This document shows, piece by piece, positions 19,590 to 28,022 of a stretch of DNA of 64,000 nt. Location: NCBI RefSeq assembly GCF_021287135.1, contig NZ_JAJTBB010000026.1, positions 27,590-91,589 on the forward strand, read 5' to 3'. The notes beneath the pieces are model-generated. The model did not search any database and was not told the origin of the DNA. It saw nothing but the letters and a program-made list of their open reading frames with translations. The DNA is from Acidovorax sp. GTDB lineage: Bacteria > Pseudomonadota > Gammaproteobacteria > Burkholderiales > Burkholderiaceae_C. The first letter of the stretch is position 1. Every line of letters starts with the position of its first letter. Both the position numbers and the translations under genes were made by a program.

Positions 19590-20019
19590 CGACGTTCGCG
19601 CTGGCGCGGCAACCGCCGGGCCACCGCTGCAGCGGGCTGATCGTGCGCTGCGGCTGGCGCTGGGCCTGGGCGTGCCGCTGGCCATGGCGGCCACGCCGTG
19701 GTGGCTGCGCCAGGCGGGTGGAGACCGGGGCTGGGGCTGCGGGTTCCGGGCGCTGACGGGCCTGCCCTGCCCGCTGTGCGGCGGCACGCACGCCTGCGCG
19801 GCGCTGGTGCAGGGGGACGTGGCGGGCGCGTGGGCGGCCAACCCGGGGGCGCTGGTGCTGCTGGTGTGGCTGCTGCTGGCCGCCAGCCAGGCAGGGGCCG
19901 AGGGCCTCGGTGGCCGCCGCCGCGCGGCACGCTGGCCCGGGTGGCACCCGGCGGTGCTGGCGGTGGTCGGGGGCGGGCTGCTGGTGTCCTGGCTGGCGCG
20001 CCTGGCCGGGCTGGCATAG
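19561..20019 (+). CDS. DUF2752 family membrane protein
   Basis: The 152-aa product carries the diagnostic motif TGLPCPLCGGTHACAALVQG followed by DVAGAWAANPGAL, typical of DUF2752. Three membrane segments are likely (about 30-48, 90-110 and 132-148). The conserved cysteines around CPLCGGTHAC may bind metal or form a disulfide. It overlaps the previous membrane-protein gene and is probably cotranscribed with it. Confidence 0.85.
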   Translation: MNPSHFPRSDDVRAGAATAGPPLQRADRALRLALGLGVPLAMAATPWWLRQAGGDRGWGCGFRALTGLPCPLCGGTHACAALVQGDVAGAWAANPGALVLLVWLLLAASQAGAEGLGGRRRAARWPGWHPAVLAVVGGGLLVSWLARLAGLA

Positions 20020-20165
20020 CGCGGCGCTGCGGCGCCGGGTTGCCGCGCGCCCCACGCCAAAGGGCCCGCTGCTCGCGGGCCGTGGGCCGCGGACCCCAAT
20101 GGCCCGCTGGCGGCTTCCATTCCAACGGCACTCCCGGGCTGCAGCGCGCGGGGGTGGGCGGGGCG

Positions 20166-20525
20166 TCAGCTCAAAAGACCTTTCTCGAATTCGGTGGGCG
20201 ACAGCGATCCGTTGCGGTCGGTGTCCAGTTCCTTGAAACGCTGGCTGATGGCGGGTAGCTGCGTGGCTTCCTGCTCGCTGAGCTTTCCGTCCTTGTCGGC
20301 GTCTGCGCGGTTGAAGGCGTTGGTGGCGGCGCGCGACGGGTTGCCGGTGCCCGGGCCGTAGGAGTAGGGCGCGTCCGACCCTTGCGCTGCGGGGCTTTTG
20401 CTGCCACCGCTGGCGGCGCCTTGCGCCTGGGCTTGCAGTGCCCCGGCGCCACCCAGCGCCAGGGCGGCGAAGAGCATCACGCTGCGGCTGTCAAACGAGG
20501 AAATGCGTCGTTGCTGTGCTTTCAT
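20166..20525 (-). CDS. Secreted EF-hand calcium-binding protein
   Basis: The 119-aa product has a basic start (MKAQQRRISSF), a hydrophobic core ending GALQAQAQG that acts as a signal peptide, a Gly/Ser/Ala-rich linker and two EF-hand loops, DADKDGKLSEQE and DTDRNGSLSPTE, both with all the calcium-ligand positions. It is probably periplasmic. It is divergent from a second EF-hand protein gene 360 bases away. Confidence 0.85.
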   Translation of the reverse strand: MKAQQRRISSFDSRSVMLFAALALGGAGALQAQAQGAASGGSKSPAAQGSDAPYSYGPGTGNPSRAATNAFNRADADKDGKLSEQEATQLPAISQRFKELDTDRNGSLSPTEFEKGLLS

Positions 20526-20886
20526 GGAAGCGGGGCTCCTTTGAAGTTGAACAGGCGTTCATTGCACTGCAGCAGTGGCCGCAAGACCAGCACTCTTGCC
20601 GGCTGTTGCGCACGCCAACAAATGCCAGCGCCATGTAACCGCAGGCGCCGCTTGTGTAGAGCAATGCTGCAAATCTGTACCCCAACGTAAGTCTGCACGG
20701 GCAGGGTGCGCAGGCGCGGCGGCGGCACGCCGGCTGGCCCCCGGACGACCGGCACCGCGGCGGATGTCCTACAGCCCGGGGCCTGCGCGGCTCCAACAAT
20801 GGGTGTTCAGCCTTCCGCTTCGGGAGGTTTTTTCATCCATTTTTTGGTTGTCGTTCTTCGTGAACTGAAACGGAAAGGAGCCTTTT
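20526..20886. other. Divergent gap between two EF-hand genes, with a leader hairpin
   Basis: No gene was found. At 20811-20833 a hairpin CCTTCCG/CGGGAGG (one T-G pair) is followed by six T on the plus strand. It looks like an intrinsic terminator or attenuator about 55 bases before the rightward EF-hand start. The rest should hold the two divergent promoters. Confidence 0.4.
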
Positions 20887-21330
20887 ATGAACAAGCAAAC
20901 CGCCCTGGCCGCGCTGGCCGCTCTCGCCTGCACCGCCGCCCTGGCCCAGGCACCCGCCGGCAACGCGTCGCGCCCGCCGTCGGAGGTCAGCCCCACCGCG
21001 TCGGGCGGGCCCGCCGCCGCCAATGCGCAAAACCGCGTGGACCAGCGTGCCGCGAACAACTCGGCAGCCCCCATGGACCCGGCCAAGGGTGACGGCCGCG
21101 GTGCCCCGGTGGCCGAGATCAACCCCAGCGCCTCGGGCGGCAAGGCCGCTGCCAAGGCCGATGCCCGGGTGAACGCCAGGCTGATGGACAGCAACGGCGA
21201 CGGCATGGTGTCGCGCCAGGAATGGGACACCTACCACGCCAACGCGTGGAACAGCATGAAGCCCGGCGCCGCCGGCGTGTCCACGGCGGACCTGGACAAG
21301 TACAACCGCAACCCCTCGATGGTTCACTAA
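20887..21330 (+). CDS. Secreted protein with one EF-hand and a repeated SPTASGG-type segment
   Basis: The 147-aa product has the signal peptide MNKQTALAALAALACTAALA, cleaved near AQA. The mature part has two similar blocks, EVSPTASGGPAAANAQNRVD and EINPSASGGKAAAKADARVN, then a single EF-hand loop DSNGDGMVSRQE. It is a probable periplasmic calcium-binding protein related in style to the divergent neighbour. A ribosome site (GGAAAGGAG) precedes the ATG, and a strong terminator follows. Confidence 0.85.
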   Translation: MNKQTALAALAALACTAALAQAPAGNASRPPSEVSPTASGGPAAANAQNRVDQRAANNSAAPMDPAKGDGRGAPVAEINPSASGGKAAAKADARVNARLMDSNGDGMVSRQEWDTYHANAWNSMKPGAAGVSTADLDKYNRNPSMVH

Positions 21331-21366
21331 ACAGCAAGCCCTGTGGCAGGGCCCACCGCCCGCCGC

Positions 21367-21403
21367 AGCCCCGCCGTGCACCCACCGCCGGCGGGGCTTT
21401 TTT
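21367..21403 (+). terminator. Intrinsic terminator after the EF-hand gene
   Basis: AGCCCCGCCG (21367-21376) pairs perfectly with CGGCGGGGCT (21389-21398), followed by a run of T. It separates the EF-hand gene from the adenosyltransferase gene. Confidence 0.85.
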
Positions 21404-21450
21404 CCGGGGGGCTGGACGACAATGGCGCCCTTCCATCTCGCAAGCAGACC

Positions 21451-22020
21451 ATGGGCAACCGACTCACACAGATCGCCACGCGCACGGGCGACGCCGGCAC
21501 CACCGGCCTGGGCAACAACCAGCGCGTATCCAAGAACAGCCTGCGCATCCACGCGCTGGGCGACGTGGACGAGTTGAACTCGCACATCGGCCTGCTGCTG
21601 TGCGAGCGGCTGCCCGACGGTGTGCGCGCGCTGCTGGTCGAAATCCAGCACCAGCTGTTCAACCTGGGAGGCGAGCTGTCCATCCCCGGCTATGAGCTGC
21701 TCAAGCCCGAAGCCGTCCTGGCCCTGGACGAGGCGCTGGCCCAGCACAACGCCGCGCTGCCGCGGCTGCAGGAGTTCATCCTGCCCGCCGGCACCCGCGC
21801 CGCCGCGCAGGCCCATGTCTGCCGCACCGTCGCCCGCCGCGCCGAGCGCGCCGTGGTGGCCCTGGGCAACGAAGAGGCGCTGAACGACGCCCCACGCCAG
21901 TACCTCAACCGCCTCTCCGACCTGATGTTCGTCCTCGCCCGCGTGCTCAACCGCATGGACGGCGGCGACGACGTGTACTGGAAAAGCGAGCGCCTGGCGC
22001 AGCAGGATGCTACTGAATAG
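21451..22020 (+). CDS. Cob(I)alamin adenosyltransferase, PduO type
   Basis: The 189-aa enzyme transfers the adenosyl group of ATP to reduced corrinoid, making adenosylcobalamin. Family marks are the N-terminal IATRTGDAGTTGLGNNQRV (ATP site), GDVDELNSHIGLLL, then FILPAGTRAAAQAHVCRTV and ARRAERAVV, and YLNRLSDLMFVLARV. The start at 21451 (MGNRLTQ) fits the family. The last residues, DATE, and the TAG stop fall inside a comamonad repeat, so the native C-terminus was probably replaced when the repeat arrived. Confidence 0.93.
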   Translation: MGNRLTQIATRTGDAGTTGLGNNQRVSKNSLRIHALGDVDELNSHIGLLLCERLPDGVRALLVEIQHQLFNLGGELSIPGYELLKPEAVLALDEALAQHNAALPRLQEFILPAGTRAAAQAHVCRTVARRAERAVVALGNEEALNDAPRQYLNRLSDLMFVLARVLNRMDGGDDVYWKSERLAQQDATE

Positions 22021-22067
22021 ATAGCTGCTAGCGCTTATCCAGCAAGCGCTGGAGGGCGATTTGGCTT
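22008..22067 (+). repeat. Comamonad palindromic repeat, copy 3
   Basis: It begins TGCTACTGAATAGATAGCTG and continues CTAGCGCTTATCCAGCAAGC then GCTGGAGG. Its first bases encode the end and stop codon of the adenosyltransferase gene. It is the first of three different repeat types stacked in this gap. Confidence 0.85.
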
Positions 22068-22086
22068 GGGGTTTTGCCGTGCCCTG

Positions 22087-22111
22087 GCTTCAACAGGCTC
22101 AGCCCGAACGG
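22087..22111 (+). repeat. Dispersed CTTCRACAGGCTCAGCCC repeat, intergenic copy
   Basis: GCTTCAACAGGCTCAGCCCG followed by AACGG, the same family as the two copies inside the helicase gene at 5845-5920. Confidence 0.75.
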
Positions 22112-22235
22112 ATGGGGAGGGGGGCTCCTCTTGCGTTGGGCTGGCAACCATCGGCCACGTTGCCCCCGCCTTTGGCGCAGGGCGCGGGCCAGACCAGGGC
22201 AGCCAAGCAAGGGCCGCCCCGCAGCGAGGGCTGCG

Positions 22236-22292
22236 TCCCCCTTCCCGAATCGCGCCAGCGATTCGAGAGAAGGGGGAAGGCACGAAGTGCCT
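22236..22292. repeat. Nested hairpins, likely a third repeat type
   Basis: TCCCCCTT (22236-22243) pairs with AAGGGGGA (22270-22277), enclosing GAATCGC (22247-22253) paired with GCGATTC (22258-22264). A second hairpin, AGGCAC/GTGCCT with a GAA loop, follows at 22278-22292. The structure lies between the adenosyltransferase and thioesterase genes, whose 3' ends face each other, and may end both transcripts. Confidence 0.6.
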
Positions 22293-22306
22293 CAGGGGGA
22301 TGCCCC

Positions 22307-22729
22307 CTACCTCGGCGCCAGGATCGCCATCGTCAGCCGCGACACGCACGTCAGCTCCCCGGCTTCGTTGTGCAGGTCGATGTGCCAGACGTGCGTGGTG
22401 CGCCCGATGTGCACCGGCCGGGCCGTGCCCGTCACCCAGCCGCTGGTGGCCGAGCGCAGGTGGTTGGCGTTGATGTCCAGGCCCACGGCGCGGTAGCCCT
22501 CGGGCAGGGCGTAGTAGGCGCCGGTGGAGCCCATCGATTCGGCCAGCACCACGCTGACCCCGCCGTGCAGCAGGCCGAACGGCTGGATGGTGCGATGGTC
22601 CACGGGCACCCGGGCCCGCAGGAAATCGTCGCCCACCTCGGTGAACTCAATGCCAAGGTGCTCGACGGCGGTGTTGCGGTTGGCGGCCTTCAGCAGGGCC
22701 AGGTCGATGGGTTTTTTCCAGAGGGGCAT
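22307..22729 (-). CDS. PaaI/YbdB-type hotdog-fold acyl-CoA thioesterase
   Basis: The 140-aa hotdog-fold enzyme has the catalytic segment IQPFGLLHGGVSVVLAESMG, in which HGG and the following Glu are the active-site marks of the PaaI/EntH group. It probably hydrolyses aryl- or acyl-CoA esters in the cytoplasm. It starts 60 bases after the end of the leftward binding protein gene and may be in the same transcript. Exact substrate unknown. Confidence 0.9.
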   Translation of the reverse strand: MPLWKKPIDLALLKAANRNTAVEHLGIEFTEVGDDFLRARVPVDHRTIQPFGLLHGGVSVVLAESMGSTGAYYALPEGYRAVGLDINANHLRSATSGWVTGTARPVHIGRTTHVWHIDLHNEAGELTCVSRLTMAILAPR

Positions 22730-22789
22730 GGTGGTGGTGTCGGTCGCAACGGAGGAAACCGGCCATTGTGCCGCCGCCCGGCGGGGCGG

Positions 22790-23941
22790 TCAGCCCACCA
22801 TGCGACCGTTGGCGCCCAGCACGCCCAGGTCCAGGAAGCGCGACCCTACGTAGGGAGCGCCGCCGGCATAGTCGATGAGCAGGCCGCCCAGGTCGTTGCC
22901 GCGGATGCCGGCCAGCGCGTTGCGCAGCTTGGCGCGCGTGAGGTCGCGGCCGGCGCGCTCCAGGCCTTCGGTGAGCACGCGGGCGTTCACGTAGCCCTCG
23001 AAACTGCGCGCCGAGAACTCCTGGAAGCCTGCCGCCTTCATGGCCCGCTGGTAGTCGCGCACCAGCGCCACGCTGGTGCGTCCGGCGTCGGGCAGCACCA
23101 TCGACAGGGCAATGCCGGCCGCCTTGCCGCCCAGCTGGCGCAGGTTGTCCCCGGACAGGGCCACGCTGGTGGCGGCCAGCGGCGTGCTGGGCGACACCTT
23201 CTTGAACTCGTTCACCAGCGCCGCCGAGACATCGCCGGCCGTGCCCAGCAGCACCGCCATGGGCTTGGCGGCGACCGCCTGGCGCACCACGTCGGCCACC
23301 TGCGCGCCCTGGTTGTCGAGCTTGAACGCCTTGGGCGCCTGCAGGCTGGCCGCCTTGAGCGCGGCGTTCACGTCGGCCAGGAACTCGCGGCCGAAGGCCG
23401 TGTCCTGGTACACGATGGCCAGGTCGGTGATGCCCATGGCCACCAGCTTCTGCGCCAGGCGCTGCGCCTCGTCGGAATAGCTGGCGCGCACGTGGAACAC
23501 CGAGCGGTACTCCGCCTTGCGCAGCGAATTGGCGCCGCTCTGGGGTGCCACGTAGGGGATCTGCGCCTCGTCCACCAGGGGCAGGATGCGCTGGTTGTTG
23601 GCCGTGCCCATGCAGGAGATCAGGGCCACCACGCTGCCGTCGGCAATCAGCTTGCGGGCGTTGTCTTCCGACCGGGCGGCGTCGTACCCGTCGTCCAGGG
23701 CCAGCAGCTTCAGCTCGCGGCCATGGACGCCGCGCGCGTTGGCCTGGGCAATGCCCGCGTCCAGCCCTTGCTTGAGCTCCTTGCCCAGGCTGGCCAGCGC
23801 GCCCGACAGGCCAAGCGAGCAGCCGATGCTCACGGTCTTGGCGTCCATCGGGTCCTGCACGCCCACGGCGCGGGAGGCATTGGCAAGCAGCAGGCCGGCG
23901 CTGGCGGCCACAAGGGATTGGGTGAACTGGCGTCGTTGCAT
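22790..23941 (-). CDS. ABC transporter substrate-binding protein, branched-chain amino acid type
   Basis: The 383-aa periplasmic binding protein is of the LivK-like type I fold. The N-terminus MQRRQFTQSLVAASAG has an RRQF pair that could be a Tat signal. Family marks are VSIGCSLGLSGALASLGKEL, then ALDDGYDAARSEDNARKLI and YQDTAFGREF. No permease or ATPase genes are next to it, so it works with a transporter encoded elsewhere or as an orphan receptor. A GGGTTAACCC palindrome and a hairpin lie in its leader. Confidence 0.9.
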   Translation of the reverse strand: MQRRQFTQSLVAASAGLLLANASRAVGVQDPMDAKTVSIGCSLGLSGALASLGKELKQGLDAGIAQANARGVHGRELKLLALDDGYDAARSEDNARKLIADGSVVALISCMGTANNQRILPLVDEAQIPYVAPQSGANSLRKAEYRSVFHVRASYSDEAQRLAQKLVAMGITDLAIVYQDTAFGREFLADVNAALKAASLQAPKAFKLDNQGAQVADVVRQAVAAKPMAVLLGTAGDVSAALVNEFKKVSPSTPLAATSVALSGDNLRQLGGKAAGIALSMVLPDAGRTSVALVRDYQRAMKAAGFQEFSARSFEGYVNARVLTEGLERAGRDLTRAKLRNALAGIRGNDLGGLLIDYAGGAPYVGSRFLDLGVLGANGRMVG

Positions 23942-23965
23942 GGTGGAACAGAAAAAAGCGGGCAG

Positions 23966-23997
23966 ACAAAAAACAACCAGCCCCGTCGGGGCTGGTT
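23966..23997 (-). terminator. Intrinsic terminator or attenuator before the binding protein gene
   Basis: AACCAGCCCCG and CGGGGCTGGTT (23975-23997) form a near-perfect 11-bp stem. On the minus strand it is followed by GTTTTTTG. It ends transcripts from the acetyl-CoA hydrolase gene, but it is also only 25 bases before the next start codon, downstream of the likely promoter at 24040-24060, so it could act as an attenuator. Confidence 0.75.
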
Positions 23998-24036
23998 GGG
24001 AGGACTCGAAAAAGGGAACCCCGGGAATGTGAACCT

Positions 24037-24048
24037 AGGGTTAACCCT
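24037..24048. promoter_or_regulatory. AGGGTTAACCCT palindrome, site 1
   Basis: A perfect 12-bp palindrome. On the minus strand it directly follows TAGAATA, a good -10 element with a weak CTGCAA 17 bases earlier, so the palindrome would sit at the transcription start of the binding protein gene. Confidence 0.6.
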
Positions 24049-24125
24049 TATTCTAGCCAGGGCTTGTGAACCTTGCAGAGCCCCTTTGGCGCCTGGGGAA
24101 TCTGCGGGATGGCCGGGCGCCGCTG

Positions 24126-25655
24126 TCAGGCCGGCTGGTTCTGGCGCATGCTGCCCGTCTCGACGTAGCGCTGGTGCCACGACAGGGCCTCGCCCAGCAC
24201 GTGGGGCGTGTGCTGGCCCACGGCGGTCTTGCGGGCGCGGGCCACGTAGTCATGCAGGGCGGGGCGAAAGTCCGGGTGCGCGCACTGGTTGATGATGATC
24301 TCGGCGCGCTGCGTGGGGGAGTGGCCGCGCAGGTCGGCCAGGCCCTGTTCGGTGACGAGGATCTGCACGTCGTGCTCGGTGTGGTCCACGTGCGAGGCCA
24401 TGGGCACGATGCACGAGATGGCGCCGTTCTTGGCGAGCGACGGCGTCATGAAGATCGACAGGTAGGCGTTGCGCGCGAAGTCGCCCGAGCCGCCGATGCC
24501 GTTCATGATGGCCGAGCCCATCACGTGGGTGCTGTTCACGTTACCGTAGATGTCGGCCTCGATCATGCCGTTCATCGCGATCAGGCCCATGCGGCGGATC
24601 AGCTCGGGGTGGTTGCTGATCTCCTGCGGGCGCAGCACCAGGCGCTCCTTGTAGAAGTCGATGCGGTCATTGAAGTCCTGCATGGCCGCGGGGCTCAGCG
24701 ACAGCGCGGTGGCCGAGGCGCTGGCCAGCGTGCCCGAGCGCAGCATGTCCAGCATGCCGTCCTGCAGCACCTCGGTGTAGGCCGTCAGGTTCTTGAACGG
24801 CCCGCTGTTCAGCCCGGCCAGCACGGCGTTGGCAATGTTGCCCACGCCCGACTGCAGCGGCAGCAGGTCCTTGGGCAGGCGGCCCTTTTTCACCTCGTGC
24901 TGCAGGAAGTCGATGATGTGGGCCGCGATGCGGTTGGACGTTTCGTCCGGCGCGGCGTAGACCGAATTGCGGTCGGGCTTGTCGGTCATCACCACGGCGA
25001 TCACCTTGGACGGGTCGCAGCGCAGGTAGGGCTCGCCGATGCGCTGGTTCGGCTCCGTCATCGGGATGGGCTTGCGGTGCGGCGGCACGTCGGTGCCGTA
25101 GTAGATGTCGTGCATGCCCTCCAGCTTGGGGTTGTGCCAGGTGTTCACCTCCAGGATGACCTTGTCGGCCTGGTCCAGCCACGTCTTGTTGTTGCCCACG
25201 GAGGACGAGGGGATCAGCCGCCCGTCGGGCAGCACGCCCGCCACTTCGACCACCGCCACATCCAGCTTGCCCAGGAAGCCGAACCACACGAACTGCGCCA
25301 CGTGCGAGAGGTGGATGTCCACATACTGCATCTGCCCGGCGTTGATCTGGCGCCGCACCGTGGGGTCGGACTGGTAGGGCAGGCGCATCTCCACGCCGTC
25401 CACCTGGGCCAGCGCGCCGTCCAGCTCGGGCGCCGTGGAGGCGCCGGTCCACAGGCCAATCTTGAACCCCTTGCCCTGCGCGTTCAGGCTTTCGATGCGC
25501 CGCGCCAGCGCGCCGGGCACCGCCTTCGGGTAGCCAGCCCCCGTGAATCCGCTCATGCCCACGTGGGCGCCGGCGGGGATCAGGGCGGCTGCCTCGTCGG
25601 CAGACATGATGCGGGAGAGAAAGTCGGGGTACAGCACCCGATCGGCCAGGGACAT
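24126..25655 (-). CDS. Acetyl-CoA hydrolase/transferase (succinyl-CoA:acetate CoA-transferase family)
   Basis: The 509-aa enzyme moves CoA between acyl-CoA and acetate or succinate. Family marks are MSGFTGAGYPKAVPGALA at the start, PSSSVGNNKTW, QSGVGNIANAVLAGL, the catalytic-glutamate segment AYTEVLQDGMLD, and the C-terminal GGSGDFARNAYLSIF, VDHTEHDV and GLADLRG. It matches the AarC/Cat1 type in length. It stands alone between two GGGTTAACCC sites, with a terminator downstream, and may link acetate, short-chain acids or polyester breakdown to the TCA cycle. Confidence 0.94.
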   Translation of the reverse strand: MSLADRVLYPDFLSRIMSADEAAALIPAGAHVGMSGFTGAGYPKAVPGALARRIESLNAQGKGFKIGLWTGASTAPELDGALAQVDGVEMRLPYQSDPTVRRQINAGQMQYVDIHLSHVAQFVWFGFLGKLDVAVVEVAGVLPDGRLIPSSSVGNNKTWLDQADKVILEVNTWHNPKLEGMHDIYYGTDVPPHRKPIPMTEPNQRIGEPYLRCDPSKVIAVVMTDKPDRNSVYAAPDETSNRIAAHIIDFLQHEVKKGRLPKDLLPLQSGVGNIANAVLAGLNSGPFKNLTAYTEVLQDGMLDMLRSGTLASASATALSLSPAAMQDFNDRIDFYKERLVLRPQEISNHPELIRRMGLIAMNGMIEADIYGNVNSTHVMGSAIMNGIGGSGDFARNAYLSIFMTPSLAKNGAISCIVPMASHVDHTEHDVQILVTEQGLADLRGHSPTQRAEIIINQCAHPDFRPALHDYVARARKTAVGQHTPHVLGEALSWHQRYVETGSMRQNQPA

Positions 25656-25742
25656 GTGAAAAACTCCGCTCTAGTGGCAGGCCGCGCACCCGCGGCCCTT
25701 GGCAAAACCAGCGATCCTAGCGACCGTTTCTTACAAATACCG

Positions 25743-25752
25743 GGGTTAACCC
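25743..25752. promoter_or_regulatory. GGGTTAACCC palindrome, site 2
   Basis: A perfect 10-bp palindrome 88 bases upstream of the acetyl-CoA hydrolase start, in an AT-rich pocket (AAATACC on one side, TTACA on the other). Shares its core with sites at 24037, 50310 and 63114. Confidence 0.55.
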
Positions 25753-25793
25753 TTACACCGCCCCGTGCCCGGGGCGGGGGCCGTGCGTACCGT

Positions 25794-27104
25794 TCAATGC
25801 CCGCCGGGCGCCGTGGCGCGGCTGTCGCGGTTCAGCAGGGCGTAGAGCAGGATGGCGCCGAACGTCGCCGTGCCGATGCCGCCCAGCGCAAACTGGCCGA
25901 ACTTGAGCGTGAAGTCGCCCGTGCCCAGGATCAGCGTGACGGCCGCGACGATCAGGTTCTTGTTCTGCGAGAAGTCCACCCGGTTGTCCACCCAGATCTT
26001 GGCCCCGGCCACCGCGATCAGGCCGAACACCACGATGGACACCCCGCCCATCACCGGCAGGGGAATGGTCTGGATTAGTGCCCCGAACTTGGGGCTGAAG
26101 CCCAGCACCAGCGCAAACACCCCCGCCAGCAGGAAGACCGCGGTGGAGTAGATCTTGGTGGCGGCCATCACGCCGATGTTCTCGGCATAGGTGGTCACGC
26201 CCGTGCCGCCCGCGCTGCCGCTGACCATGGTGGCAATGCCGTCGCCCATGAACGCGCGGCCCATGTAGCGGTCCAGGTCGCGGCCGGTCATGGCCGTCAC
26301 GGCCTTGATGTGGCCCAGGTTCTCGGCCACGAGGATGATGGCCACGGGCGCGATCAGCAGCAGCGCGTTGCCGTCGAACACCGGCGCCGCAAAGTTGGGC
26401 ACGCCCACCCAGGAGGCGTTGGCCAGCGCCGAGAGGTCGATGGGCTTGCCCAGGCCCAGGCCGTTGGTGAACACCGCGTAGAGCAGGCTCGCGACGATCA
26501 GACCCACGAGGATCAGCAGGCGCTGCACCATGCCGCGCGTGAGCACGGCCACCAGGCCCACGCTCACGAAGGTGACCAGCTGCATCCAGCTGTCGAAGTT
26601 GCTGGCCGCCATGTTCTTGACGGGGATGCCCGCCAGGTTCAGGCCGATGACCGCGACCACGGACCCGGTGACCACCGGCGGCATGAAGCGCTCAATCCAG
26701 CCCGTGCCGACGGCCTGCACCAGCACCCCGATCAGCGTGTAGACCAGGCCGCAGGCGATGATGCCGCCCAGCGCCACCGCGATGTTGGCGTTGGCCCCCT
26801 TGCCCGCATACCCCGTGGCCGCGATCACCACGCCGATGAACGCAAAGCTCGAGCCCAGGTAGCTGGGCACCTTGCCGCCCGTGACCAGGAAGAAGATCAG
26901 CGTGCCGATGCCGCTCATCAGGATCGCCACGTTGGGGTCAAAGCCCATCAGGATGGGCGCCAGCACCGTGGCGCCAAACATCGCAATCACGTGCTGCACG
27001 CCCATCACAGCCGTCTGCGGCCACGGCAGCCGCTCGTCCGGCGCAATCACGCCCCCCTGCTGCAGCACTTCGGCGCTCTTCACGCGCCAGTTCATCAATC
27101 CCAT
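25794..27104 (-). CDS. uraA: Uracil-xanthine permease (NAT/NCS2 family)
   Basis: The 436-aa protein has 12-14 membrane segments, the standard length of nucleobase symporters. The conserved segment SGSAGGTGVTTYAENIGVMA is typical of the uracil branch (the Glu-Asn motif), and PVMGGVSIVVFGLIAVAGAK is the late conserved block. It imports uracil, or possibly another pyrimidine or purine, with protons. The ATG at 27104 gives MGLMNWRVKSAEV; longer upstream frames are not coding. Single gene, divergent from the zinc-ribbon protein gene. Confidence 0.92.
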   Translation of the reverse strand: MGLMNWRVKSAEVLQQGGVIAPDERLPWPQTAVMGVQHVIAMFGATVLAPILMGFDPNVAILMSGIGTLIFFLVTGGKVPSYLGSSFAFIGVVIAATGYAGKGANANIAVALGGIIACGLVYTLIGVLVQAVGTGWIERFMPPVVTGSVVAVIGLNLAGIPVKNMAASNFDSWMQLVTFVSVGLVAVLTRGMVQRLLILVGLIVASLLYAVFTNGLGLGKPIDLSALANASWVGVPNFAAPVFDGNALLLIAPVAIILVAENLGHIKAVTAMTGRDLDRYMGRAFMGDGIATMVSGSAGGTGVTTYAENIGVMAATKIYSTAVFLLAGVFALVLGFSPKFGALIQTIPLPVMGGVSIVVFGLIAVAGAKIWVDNRVDFSQNKNLIVAAVTLILGTGDFTLKFGQFALGGIGTATFGAILLYALLNRDSRATAPGGH

Positions 27105-27246
27105 GTTGTCGGTTCCTTGTGGTTGAGGCGTGGATGCTACCGTCCCCCACAGGCCGCCCGCGGGCCTCCCCAAGCCCCGCCAGACCGGCGCGCGCGGGGT
27201 ACGATGCAGGCCCGCCCGCCCCCCAGCGCCCCACGCTGCCGCCGCC

Positions 27247-27996
27247 ATGCCTGCTTTGCCGTCCTGCCCCTCCTGCCGCCAGCCCATGCAGGTCCACCGG
27301 TTTGCCAGCAACATGGGCCCCGAGCTGGAGCTGGACATCTGCTTTGCCTGCCAGGGGCTGTGGTTCGACCGGCACGAGAACCTCAAGCTCTCGCCCCGTG
27401 CCGTGGTGGAGCTGTTCCGGCTGCTGCACGAGCACCGCGCAGACCAGCACCACCCCCTGCCCGAGCGCATGGCCTGCCCCCGCTGCGACACCTCGCTGGC
27501 CCGGGGCTTTGACGTGGTGCGCAGCGGCCGGTACATGGTCTACCGTTGCGCGCGCCAGCACGGGCGCTTCAGCACGTTCTCGTCGTTCATGGTGGAGAAG
27601 GGCTTCGTGCGGCACATGACGCGGCCCGAGATCGACGACCTGGCCAAACGCGTCGGTGCCATCTACTGCACCAGCTGCGGCGCTCCGGTGGACATCCGCA
27701 AGGACCACGCCTGCCCCTACTGCCGCGCCGCGTTCTCGCTGATCGATCCCGACGCCGTGGTGCGCGCCATGGAAGGCTACGCGCAGGCCGGCGCCCGAGC
27801 CCGGCTGGCGGGGGCTGCCGCACCGCCCGTGGACATCGGCGATGCGCTCGTGGCCCTGGAACGCGACCACGCCCGCGCCGAGCGCGAGCGGCAGCAGCGC
27901 GCCTTCAGCAGCGCCAGCAGCGCCGACGACGTGTCGTTCACCGGCGACCTGCTGGCCGCCGGGGTGGCGCTGGTGTGGGCGCTGGTCAAGGACTGA
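27247..27996 (+). CDS. Zinc-ribbon (TFIIB-like) domain protein
   Basis: In the 249-aa product the first module, CPSCRQPM then CFACQGLWFDRHE, is the zf-TFIIB type zinc finger, which usually ends in a WFD motif. Two further cysteine pairs follow (ACPRCDTS, and CTSCGAPV with ACPYCRAAF), so up to three zinc sites are likely. The C-terminal part is Ala-rich, with a short hydrophobic end (LLAAGVALVWALVKD) that may touch the membrane. Function unknown. Confidence 0.85.
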   Translation: MPALPSCPSCRQPMQVHRFASNMGPELELDICFACQGLWFDRHENLKLSPRAVVELFRLLHEHRADQHHPLPERMACPRCDTSLARGFDVVRSGRYMVYRCARQHGRFSTFSSFMVEKGFVRHMTRPEIDDLAKRVGAIYCTSCGAPVDIRKDHACPYCRAAFSLIDPDAVVRAMEGYAQAGARARLAGAAAPPVDIGDALVALERDHARAERERQQRAFSSASSADDVSFTGDLLAAGVALVWALVKD

Positions 27997-28022
27997 TCCG
28001 CCCGGGCCGCGCCCAGCCTTCG

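Noticed and set aside
20060-20085. GGCCCGC/GCGGGCC hairpin after the DUF2752 gene as a terminator
   Set aside because: No T-run follows and the region is so GC-rich that such stems are expected by chance.
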